From positions 32,120,798 to 32,184,797 of the forward strand of contig OY747705.1 of NCBI GenBank assembly GCA_963556495.2: DNA of 64,000 nucleotides, in the 5' to 3' direction. Below, piece by piece: positions 42,109-54,200 of the stretch (positions are counted from its first letter, which is position 1; each line of letters begins with the position of its first letter). The notes under the pieces were generated by a model. The model worked only from the letters and a program-made list of their open reading frames with translations. It did no database searches and was not told the DNA's origin. The translations under genes were made by a program, and so were the position numbers. The stretch is from Valencia hispanica. Its lineage: Eukaryota; Chordata; Actinopteri; Cyprinodontiformes; Valenciidae.

Positions 42109-42636
42109 ATGGGCTTCTTAGGACTGGTAGCAAGAATCATGGGAAGGATCAGCACATTCAGATCCTATCAGTTGGTACTTCTGCTGGCTGCAACACTTGC
42201 TGTTATAGCTTTTTACTACTTTGGCTCTGAGAGGCACAACTTCTCCAGCACCACAAAGAGGATAAGGCAGACTCAGGCCAACTCCAATAGAAATGATGCT
42301 GATCTAACTGTGGACACCAGGATCTTACACCTTCCTCCATCAGAAGAGCAAAGAGGCGAAGAGCTGAGTGCAGGAGAGGAGAGTGACCTCTTTGGGGCCA
42401 GAAAAGGGAGCTCTGATGCTGGCCAGCGCTACCATGCTCTCATGATGTTCACTAAGGTGGACAGGAGCAGAAGCCTGCAGGATAAATTCAAGGTGGCCAT
42501 GTTGTCGCTGATGAAACATGCCAATTTCCTGGAAGGAGAAGTACTGGTGCTCCATTTTGTGAGTGATCAGGCCAGCCAGGAGCTGGGCCAAAGGATGTTG
42601 AAGGAGTTTCTACAGGATGCACCATTTAAATATGAG
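42109..42636 (+). CDS. XXYLT1: XXYLT1 exon 1 (anchor and start of catalytic domain)
   Basis: It runs from ATG to the donor 'gtgagt' (phase 0). 176 codons: signal anchor, a variable stem, then [20 protein letters not shown] and [20 protein letters not shown]. It ends PFKYE, at the same site as the human exon boundary (FKCK). Confidence 0.94.
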
Positions 42637-45191
42637 GTGAGTGTTGCCTTCAGTCAGAGCCGGCCCAAGGCAGAAGTGAACTAAGCCACTGCTTAGGGCC
42701 CCCAAACCATCAGGAACCTCCCATAAATGTTAAAATTGAAAGCACATACTGATCTAAAACTTTACTTGAGAAATTTCAGAACATAATTACATTTGATTTA
42801 GTTTTGTTCTTGTTTTTAATTTTATTTAAATTATTTGAATAAATAAAAATTTTGATAATTAAAATATATTAAAATAATTCTTTTTTATTATTCTTTTTCT
42901 TAAATTAAAAAGTTATTGATCAATTCATTTTTAATCATCGTTTGTTGTGTTACCATCCGATGCTACGAGTTTAACCTTTTCTTTGTGTTTGAGACTCATA
43001 TTGTCTCAGAAAATAATACCCAATTATCCCTAATTGATTTTAGGGTCAGCCAATTAAACACAACCGTCTCTCCCAGATTAGACCAAATATTGATTGACAC
43101 TGTTAGTGGGAGTGGTGATCTTAACAGGAAGAAGGGCCCCCAAGTCAAAATCTGCTTAAGGCCCTATAAGACTTTGGGCCGGCCCTGCCTTTAGTAACCT
43201 TTGGGGAGGATGTTTCTCAGAAGTTTTATTTTATGATAGATGTTTTACTTTTAACTAAGATTCCTTGCGATATAAAGTCAAGTCGCCTGAATTAGGAATC
43301 ATGCTCTTTGATCAAATATTAAGCTTTATATGATACTTGTTATGGAATATGTATTTTATAATAATTCTACGAAAGACCTATGTAAACTGACTAATTATGA
43401 AAAGAAAATGGTACATGATTTTTGGAAATCTTGTGTGCATTGCTATTTAGTTCCCATATTTCAGGACTGTAGATGGATCATGTTCTGCAATTACAGCTGC
43501 AGATCTTGTGATCTGCAGATTTTGTGTTATAAATTTATCAGCTGTTTCATTTTCATGAAATTATTTCTACCTAGTCTACTCAAAATAGCTCTAGATTGGA
43601 TGGTGAGCGCAATGTTCTAGTCTTGCCTCAGCTTCTCTATTAAATTCATGTTTTTAGTTGTATGTTTAAGGTGGTTGGAATTGCTGGAAGGTGAGTCTGT
43701 CTCTGTAACAGGGTTTTGTCCAGATTGCTCTGTATTTAGCTTGTTCTTGTGGAGGTGCAGCGTAAAGCTGAGACACTTGGGGGCAGTGATTGCCTGCTTA
43801 AATAACCCATCACCAGTGAAAGGGATGTAGCTTGTTTACACAGTTATTTCTGCCAGAAAGAAGGATTATGTTCTCGGTCTGTTTTGTAAAATGTCCTGCC
43901 CAGTTTGTCCTTCTATGTATGCTTTTCACAGCGTGCCGTCATAAACCGATTCTATGTGTTCCATAAGAACTTGAGTCCTCCTTTCTATTTCAAGAAATGT
44001 CTCTTCAGGGAAGACATGCATTTCCATCTGTCTGTTATCTGAAGATAATTCTCTCCCCTTCTGGAATAGTTCAGGTTTTACTCAGTTTAGCAAATTGGCT
44101 GTTTAAAGCCTGGAGGATAAATATTTTTGTCTTCTAGGCTGTTTTGCAGCACGTTAGAAAATGTAATATAAAGTACTGCTTGTCATACAGAAATAGACCT
44201 ACAGCAGGAAACCATGATTGATTTGTTGGTTTTCCTGCAGAATATGAGGACTCATACAGGGTGCTTTAAGTCTGAGTTGAAATAAAAAATAAAAATGTCG
44301 CTGCGATATGATGCCATGTTCCGAATGAGAAAACGCTTTTAAAATGTGAAAGTTTATATTTAGAAGCAAGAGACAGAAATGTATTATAAATATGATCAAA
44401 AAAAGTACAGAGAGTAGCATTTACAAGCAAATTGCTTTTGAGGAAACATATTGTAGATGTAATATTTTCAAACTAAAGGGTATTTTCCATTATACATTGT
44501 TGCATTGCTTGATCTGGTTTCAACGTTTTTGAAGTTGTTGTTTTTTCCACTGTGGGCGGTAACTCTTAAATTCTTAAATACTACTTTTTTTTTGTCCTAC
44601 CTCTGCTGTTGTTCCTGTCTAACTGCACTGATGTTAAACTCTGAAATGGAAACTCTGCAGAGCACCAGTCATCAGACACAGTCCTCACCTGTGGGCGTAT
44701 CCATAACAACTGTTTCCCTCACACCTACACATGCCCCAACTATCTAAGGAGATTAAACAGAGCTCCAATAAAGTCTGGAAAAAATTGGAATTTGACTTAG
44801 CCTGAGTCTTTTCCAGGTTGGGATAAGTATAGGAAAAATGTGTTTCCAGACTTTAGTCGCTGTCCTGTTCGCTAAAAGTGAAATGTAGTTATACAGTATC
44901 CGTCCATCCATCCATCCATCCATCCATCCATCCATCCATCCATCCATCCATCCATCCATCCATCCATCCATCCATCCATCCATCCATCCATCCATCCATC
45001 CATCCATCCATCCATCCATCCATCCATCATATTTATTAGCTCCAGTCCAGATCAATAGACTCTTTGATCTTTGGGTTTCGATAGAGGGCCCAATTCTTGT
45101 TAGAACCTTTCATCTTTATTCTTATAGGGATCTCAGAATCTGAAAGAATATATACTTATTTATTGCTCTTTGTCTTCTACCCTAACATATG

Positions 45192-45226
<35 letters not shown>

Positions 45227-48200
45227 GATGATGCCTGGACTGGCTGTGCACTACCTGCCTCTGTTGCCTCTCCCATGGTGTCATTGCTTTTTCAAACATT
45301 GTGATTTTTAGGTAATGAATCTTGAAACATTACTTCACTTACACAAGTATTGACATTGCCTTTTCCATGTATGCTCAGTTATACACATGCTAAACACTCA
45401 GCTCTGCCAAAGGTGCAGATGAGACAGGGAGTCCCCAGAGTCTTAAGTGGTTTTATGAGCATGGTGACATCCTTGTCAGCTCGTCTTGAATTTCATTCCT
45501 TTTTACTATTTATCATGAAGAATTACAAAGATACCACAGTGGTTATGTAATACTGTATACCTTTAGCACCATTACTTTCCAACAGCAGAATTTTCAGGGA
45601 ACTACTTGACATTTGAAGCAAACAGCCTAGCCTGCAGCTGTGCTCATTACTGCTGCATGTCCTTCATGGAACATCCTGCAGATATGGGCAGTTTGTCCTT
45701 TATAGCTAATGATGGAGTAGTAATGAAACAGCGTTGTGATATGATGCCTAACTTAAAAATTAGCTTCTGAAAAATTTATAACTATTCGCAGAATAAAAAG
45801 AGAAGATGGTGATAGTTACCCCCTCCGGGAGGAAGGATGCAAGAAATACTAAAACAACTAAACAGGTGATTTGATGGTCAAAGTCAAAGTTCATCATTGC
45901 CTATGAAGTATGTATGTTTAACAAGCCAATGTTCATGCTAACAGGGAAAAGAAATAATGGATTCCTATTTTGCATTAGATCTTCTGAAGTGAACATCCTG
46001 CTGACTGCATCTCTGGTGTTCACAAAAGTCCACTCAATTACATTCTTACTTACTTACCTTAAAGAAATGTCGTGCTGCTCAGCCCAGAACTTTCCCAAGC
46101 ATCCCTTAAAAAGCATCACAAAGAATAAAAATGACAGCTGAGAAGAATACTGTTTTAAATCAGCTGTTTTCAGAAAGTTCTGACCTTTTCATAAAGGCTG
46201 TGAGTCTTTGTTTTAGTTGAACATTCAGTGGCACAGTGTCACAGTTGATGTTTATTGCCTTAAAGATCTTATTGGGAATATTATACATTGATAATGAATG
46301 ACTGTCCTCGTGTAAAACATTTTCCGAAAGTCTGCTTTTGTTTCCTTAATCGAAATAAATGCTTTGGGTAAAATTGTCTTCCTGATAAGTAAAAGTAAAG
46401 GATACTAAAGCCAGTGCATTTCAGTGTTAAAGCTAATTGTTGTTACGGTGTGTTGTAATGCAGCACATTATACTGTTACTGTTTTCTCCTTCAACTGTTT
46501 ATACTTTTGGAATATACAATTAAAAAAGACTCATCCATCCATGAGAAACTTTTGAAAAATACTATAATAAAACGGATTCATCTCATTCACTTATCTGATT
46601 TTCTTTTTTACAAGGAACCAGAAAAGTGAAGATGTATCAGCGTCTTGAAGCATTGTCCCATTTCTCAGTGGAATATTTTATTACTTCCTGAATTAATTTT
46701 AAAGGTATAAGGACAGATTCAGTGGGTAACCCTAGGAAAGGGGATTCAGCCGTTTCCTGTTTCAAAAACCAATGGCGCATGTATATTATGTATAATTTTC
46801 TTTAGCTGTCCTGTTGGTAGCAAACTAGTTCCTGGAATCAGGAAATTCAGGAAAAATTACTAATACAAAAGTAACAAAATAACTTTTAAATTACGGATTA
46901 GGCACAGTCAAAAAAAAGATCATATATAAAATAGCAATGTTGGCTATAAAAATTGATTTATTTTGTTATCTGTTAATTTAAAAAACATTTTATAGCTCTG
47001 ATCGTTTCTTTAAGTACCTCCTGCAGAACTCCACAATATTCCCTATTTGAGAAGTGCTGCTTTAGACAGGAAGACTGAATGCTTCCATTCTTGTTGTTGA
47101 ACATGTTGATTTGTTTTTGTTGTCCACTTTGTATTACATTATTGTATATACGTGACTTGTTTTCTGTAGGTTTGTTGCACACTTTGATTTGATTTAATAA
47201 TTTTGTAGAAAAAAGCAAAAATGAGCTAAAGACAGACAAGGAGCCAGCAGCAGCAGAGCTGTTCCAATCAAACATGGAAATTGGTCACAGTTATTTGAAT
47301 ATAATTTATTTGTGATAGCCCAGTAACACTTTCGTAATACTCTTGATGCTTCATGAATGGATGTAGCCCAATTGTTTACACAGCGATATTTAGTTTGTGT
47401 TATAAGTTTATAATAGTCATACTTTGCACACTTAATTCAGAAGTCAAGATTTTGTAGATTGTAGGAGAGATGACATAAAGAAAGAAGCCTGCAGGAGGTG
47501 TAGCTGTAGCATCATCATTAGGCATGTGAACTGGTAACATTTAATTATCTTAACATTGTGTTGTAGATAATGAATCAGAAAAGGTCTTAGTTTCAATTAT
47601 CATAATTACCTATTTTTATTTTATCCCCTAATCATGTAAAGCACCTTGAATTACCTTGTGAAATTGTGCTATACAAATAAAATTGCCTTGCCTATTAGGC
47701 TACCTATCGAAACATAGACGGAAGCAAATTCGTAACGGGTCAACAACAGTGTTGAAAACATAAGAAATGAAATAAGTAAAGCTCATTTAATCATTTAATT
47801 TAAGTTCTTATATGTATTTCTCTCTTCAGCTTGTTCGTATTGAATGTTATTTAGAATGAATAAAAATTGAATATGTTATCTTAAAAATTGACAGATAAAA
47901 ATAGATTATGACCTGAGATTGTTAATCCCGTCAGTCAAAATGACAGACAAAAATGTCTAGCGCGACCTCTGCTTTGTGGAATTTTTATAAATTCTTTTAA
48001 CTTGTTTTTTTAAAATCCCTATTGAAGCCCATCTCCTTAATTTTTTTTACAAGCTGTCCCAAAAGGTGGTTGTCCATCACCCCCTGTTGTGCGAAGATGT
48101 AATCTTCATTCAAAAGTCCAGCGTTGTGGCAATGTTGCTCTAAAATTATTGTCAAGCAATATTCTTGCCTTGCCATGCCGCTACAACGCATTCAAAGTAC

Positions 48201-51200
48201 ACCCTGTGCCGGCAGTATTACCCTAATACGCTGCCACAGTTTATCTTTTGAAACAGGCTTTACTGTCTGATGGCAGGCAGGGACAGAAAAACTCTGCTTG
48301 TCTACTTGTGGATCTTATCCTGCTATAGCAAAATGTTGATGACTGTTTTCATATTTTTGCCCAGATCGTCTTCCACAATGTGGTGGAGCTCACAGAGAAG
48401 CTGTTCCCCATCGTGGAGGCCATGCAAAAGCATTTCAGTGCGGGTTCTGGAGCTTACTACAGCGACTCCATCTTCTTCCTGTCTGTAGCCATGCATCACA
48501 TCATGCCTGAAAGTAAGACGAGCAATATTTTTGTTGCAATGTAGAATCAAGGAAATTTAGCTTAGAATACAAATTGGCAGTCCTCAACACACAGACTAAG
48601 TTTCTTCATTGTTTTTTTCTCCTTAAGCAACACTTTCTTAGGTGAAGTGTTTATAAAAAGAAACCTATGTAATCCCATCCAACTGTGTTCAATAATAATT
48701 CTCTGTCAGGTTGCTTTACATTCAGTCACATGCTGACTTATCTAACTTAGGCGGTGCACAGCTGGCAGAAGCAGCATGGCCAGGTATATAAGTGGCACGT
48801 GGCGAGCTGCAGAGGCCCTGGAGAGCGAGGAAGTAAGGATGTGCTCTGTCGCTGCTGCCCACATTAGAGCCCCCTGGGTTGGCGCCGGCAGTGATCTGTC
48901 CTCTGTTGTATACTGTTTTGGCTCACTTCAGTAGGCGTGCAGCATGGGGCATCACTGCAAAGATGAACCAGACTATTGGGCTTTGAGGTTTTAGTCAATA
49001 GCGTTCAGAGGCACACATGTGAAACCTGTCAGGCAGACAAACACCATCCCAACTCAGGGGGCACAGTAAACCGTGACCTAAGTCTATTATCTATTTCAGT
49101 CCAGGTAATTTTAGAAAAAAGACACATGTAGGTAAATTGAAGTACTCAACATTTTCAAGGCTGCATTATTTCCTGTTGCTTATGCACCTTTTTTATTAGT
49201 CTTATGTGATATTTATGGATTTATGAAATTTAGTTTCTGAGAAACTCAATCTTGGATTTTCATTGTCTGTGAGCTATAATATTTTATAGCTTAACACCTT
49301 AACACCTACATAAATAATATTTGTATAATAATATCATAGGAATAGTCATGTGTTTTGAAAAAGGAAATTTCAAAGTACATATAAAAGGTTTCATTTCCAT
49401 TCAAATGTGTTTGGGAGTCTCCATCAGAGAGACAGCCTTGGGAACAAGTGCAATTTCCAATAAAGAATAAGTCAAGACATCAGAATTTGAAGGTTTCTTA
49501 AAGAAGATATTTAATAGGGTTTCCTGATTTTTTTCTGTTATTAGAGCTACATTTTTTTTCTCTATAACAGGCTTTGAAGCTTTATCAAATTATGCTCTAA
49601 ATTACTTTTTTTTCCCCAAACCAGAAAAGCTGCTTCCATGTTAGAAACCCTGACAGTCACTTGGCTCTTCATCTGGTTTTCATTCATTTTTAATCCATAT
49701 CATCAGAATATGTTCCTTCCTATCTGTGCTGTAAAGTTGTGAAAGCTCAAAATGGTTCAGACTCTCCTTCAACTCCATCATTAAGAGGGATCCACTGCAG
49801 CATGTGACAAATAAGAGTGGTGTGTGCTTGGTCCCTCACGTTTGGTCCAGAAATGATTATTGATCATCCACATACTCCACCGGTGTGCGTGTGTCTGTTT
49901 TCCACATTTCTATTTAAGGGATACTTTTTTCTGAAAGGGCATAATGTGTTGTGTGTCTCAGGAGAAACAGGTGGGTGGGGGTGTGTCACGCAGAAACGTT
50001 CTGTGTTATTTTCTTTGCAGCCTTTCTTTGACTTGTTTTTTTAAATCTCTCGTCATTCAGCGAGTCACGCAGCAAAAAGGGGAACATTGTTTGCGATTAA
50101 TGACAGTGGGGACAAAAGTTATATTCACAGATTACAGCTGTTAGAAGAGGCTCAAACCTTCATTACTCTCACTGTCTGCTGAAGATCAAGATGCCATTTA
50201 TTGAATAAGACATTTGCAGGCTCAAATTTAGCTGAGCTGCATGTTGTATTTACTGAACAGCCTATTTTTATTGGATGCGATGAATCGTTTTTCTACATAA
50301 CATTAACATAACATATTCAGTGTTTAATAAACAGGCACATAAATGCTCTAAACTTCAGAGGAAAGTGAAGTTTGATTTGGGGTGGAGAAATCTATGGTAC
50401 ATACAAAAATCTGTATTTTATCAAACACTGTTTAAGGAAAAGAATCCAGTGAAATTGTTTAGTACAGTGATGCTGTTTTTACACCATCTGCCCCAGGAGA
50501 ACATGGCATTAATTTCACAATGAAAAGCTGTTATAATTATTGAGAAGGTCCCCAAGAAACAATGTTTGCATTAGTGGAAACTTGTTGTATTAAATGTTAT
50601 CCCCTATAGAGTGGTTAACATGCAGGGACTTGAGGTTTTCCTGCAGCATGAAGCCATATTTTCCATCTCCATTAATATGTGACTACCAACTCACCCCTCC
50701 TAGAAATGTGGCTATGCAATTAAATCCATCTTGCATTGTCTACAGTGAGGCAGATATGCAATTATCTTAAAAAGTCAGAGAATGGCTAAAAGAAAACAGC
50801 TTTGAGAAATGGGGAATATAGACGTAAATATTTTACAATATTTTGTGATGATAAAGATAAACGAATTGTAAAAAGTATCTCATGTAAAAAAAAAATATTT
50901 TTATTTAGCAGTGCAACTGTACTGCTGCAGTGCATTCACTGATGTGCTCATGGAACCAATAGCAGAATAAATAGTTGTAAAAAATAATAGTAAACATCTC
51001 AATTATGTTACTGCAGTAAAACATGACTAGGTCCTGCTTCACCTAAGTCTTTCCAAACCATGACACCTCAACCTCCACGCTTCACTGTTGGTGTGAGGTT
51101 GTGTTCCTGAAATGCATTGTTTAGTTTATGCCAATGTTCCTTGATGTGGTGTCCAAATAGTTGAATTTGACTGTAATTTGTCCAAAGAAAAATATTCTAG

Positions 51201-54200
51201 AGGATCTGATCTTTATATGTGTCTTATCACTGGTTCCCTTTATCTGGCCTTCATGTTTATGTTATTAGAAAGTATTTTTTTTCTGATTTGCAGATCTCAC
51301 ATAAGTTGTTAAATTGTGGAATTTCCTTTTGATTGAAGAGGCTTATATTACAATTAGCAAAACATTTTTGAGTTATTTAGCTTCATATAAAGCATCACCC
51401 AGAAAGACAACTACAAAGAGTAGAATTCTACCTCAACACTGCATTTGTTATGTGCCTGTATGACCTCCCTACCACGCCTGGACATTCTCCTGATGAGGTG
51501 GCGGATGGTCTCCTAAGGGATCTCATCCCAGACCTGGACTAAAGCATCCACCAACTCCTGAACAGTCTTTGGTTGCAATGTGGCGTTGGTAGATGGAGAG
51601 AGACATGATGTCCCACATGCGCTCCTCCCTGGGCTGCCACCTTATCGTGGTGGAGGGGTTTGAGTGTCCCAATGATCCTAGGAGCTATGTTGTCGGGGGC
51701 TTTTGGTCCTGGTAGGGTCACCCATGGCAATTTGGTTCTAGGTGAGGGATCAGACAAAGTGCAGCCCAAAAGACCCCTATGATGGAAACGACAGATGGAC
51801 TCAGTGTTCCCTCGCCCGGACGCGGGTCACCGGGGCCCCCCTCTGGAGCCAGGCCTGGAGGTGGGGCACGTTGGCGAGCGCCTGGTGGCCGGGCCTTTAC
51901 CCATGGGGCCCGGTCGGGCTTAGCCCGAAGAGGTAACATGGGGCCCCCTTCCCATGAGCTCACCACCTGTGGGAGGGGCCATAGGGGTCGGGTGCTGTGC
52001 AGGATGGGCGGCGGCCAAAGGCGGGGACCTTGGCGCTCCGATCCTCGGCTGCAGAAGCTGGCTCTCGGAACGTGGAACGTCACCTCTCTGGTGGGGAAGG
52101 AGCCGGAGCTGGTGTGCGAGGTTGAGAGGTTCCGACTGGACATCGTCGGACTCACCTCGGCGCACGGCTCTGGCTCTGGAACCCGTCTCCTCGAGAGGGG
52201 TTGGACTCTCTTCCACTCTGGAGTTGCCCCCGCTGAGAGGCGCCGAGCTGGGGTGGGCATACTTGTTGCCCCCCATCTCGGCGCCTGTACGTTGGGGTTT
52301 ACCCCGGTGAACGAGAGGGTAGCCTCCCTCCGCCTTCAGGTGGGGGGACGGGTCCTGACTGTTGTTTGTGCTTACGCGCCAAACAGCAGATTAGATTACC
52401 CACCCTTCTTGGAGTCTTTGGAGGGGGTGCTGGAGAGTGCTCCTCCTGGGGACTCCCTTGTTCTGCTGGGGGACTTCAACTCTCACGTGGGCAATGACAG
52501 TGAGACCTGGAGGGGTGTGGTTGGGCGGAATGGCCCCCCCGATCTAAACCCGAGTGGTGTCTTGTTATTGGACTTCTGTGCTCGTCATGGATTGTCCATA
52601 ACAAACACCATGTTCAAGCATAAAGGTGTCCATATGTGCACTTGGCACCAGGACACCTTAGGCCGCAGCTCAATGATCGACTTGGTTGTTGTCTCATCTG
52701 ATCTGCGGCCGCATGTTTTGGACACTCGGGTGAAGAGAGGGGCAGAGCTGTCCACTGACCACTACCTGGTGGTGAGTCGGCTCCGATGGTGGGGGAGGAC
52801 GCCGGACAGACCTGGAAGGCCCAAACGTGTTGTGAGGGTCTGCTGGGAACGTCTGGCAGAGTCTCCTGTCAGAAGGAGCTTTAACTCACACCTCCGGCAG
52901 AACTTTGAACACGTCCCGGGGGAGGCGGGGGATATCGAGTCCGAGTGGACCATGTTCCGCGCCTCCATTGCCGAGGCGGCTGACCGAAGCTGTGGCCGTA
53001 AGGTGGTCGGTGCCTGTCGCGGCGGCAACCCCCGAACCCGCTGGTGGACACCGGCGGTAAGGGATGCTGTCAGGCTGAAGAAGGAGTCCTACCGGGTCTT
53101 TTTGGCTTGTGGGACCCCTGAAGCAGCTGATAGGTACCGACAGGCCAAGCGGGATGCGGCTCGGATGGTTGCTGAGGCAAAAACTCGGGCGTGGGAGGAG
53201 TTTGGAGAGACCATGGAAAACGACTTCCGTACGGCTTCGAAGCGATTCTGGTCCACCATCCGGCGTCTCAGGGGGGGAAAGCGGTCTGCCACCAACACTG
53301 TTTACAGTGGGGATGGTGTGCTGCTGACCTCGACGCGGGACGTTTTGAGTCGGTGGATGGAATACTTCGAAGACCTCCTCAATCCCACCAGCACGCCTTC
53401 CAATCTGGAAGCAGGGTTTGGGGACTTGGGGTCGGGCTCTCCAATCTCTGGTGCTGAGGTCACCGAGGTCGTTAAAAAGCTCCTCGGTGGCAAGGCTCCG
53501 GGGGTGGATGAGATTCGACCGGAGTTCCTCAAGGCTCTGGATGTTGTGGGGCTGTGTTGGCTAACGCGGCTCTGCAATATTGCGTGGACATCGGGGGCAG
53601 TTCCCTTGGATTGGCAGGCCGGGGTGGTGGTTCCCCTGTTTATAAAGGGGGACCACAGGGTGTGTTCCAACTACAGGGGGATCACACTTCTGAGCCTCCC
53701 TGGTAAGGTCTATTCAGGGGTTCTGGAGAGGAGGGTCCGACAGATTGTCGAACCTCGGATCCAGGAGGAACAATGCGGTTTTTGTCCTGGCCGTGGAACA
53801 CTGGACCAGCTCTACACCCTCAGCAGGGTCCTGGAGGGTGCGTGGGAGTTCGCCCAACCGGTCTACATGTTTTGTGGACTTGGAGAAGGCATTCGACCGT
53901 GTCCCTCAGGGGGCCCTGTGGGGGGTGCTCCGGGAGTATGGGGTACCGGGCCCCTTTATACGGGCTGTTAGGTCCCTGTACGACCGGTGCCAGAGTTTGG
54001 TACGCATTGCCGGCAGTAAGTCGGGCTTGTTTCCAGTGAGAGTTGGACTCCGCCAAGGTTGCCCTTTGTCACCGATCCTGTTCCTAACTTTTATGGACAG
54101 GATCTCTAGGCGCAGCCAAGGCGTTGAGGGGATCCGTTTTGGTGGCCTCAGGATCGGGTCTCTGCTTTTTGCAGATGATGTGGTCCTGTTGGCTTCATCA

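Larger units (their letters stand above)
42637..48364 (+). other. XXYLT1: XXYLT1 intron 1
   Basis: 5.7 kb. It contains a hAT-type element 18 bp after the donor, the (CATC)n and (CA)n arrays, a LINE 3' end and a Harbinger fragment, listed separately. 43188-44900 and 45230-47560 hold AT-rich sequence in which nothing else was recognised. Confidence 0.7.

Noticed and set aside
44753..45055. 100-codon minus-strand ORF with WMDG repeats
   Set aside because: It is a translation of the CATC microsatellite; no gene context or start/splice support.
51718..52276. Long minus-strand ORFs of 118-180 codons in Rex3
   Set aside because: GC-rich antisense shadows of the Rex3 coding frame.
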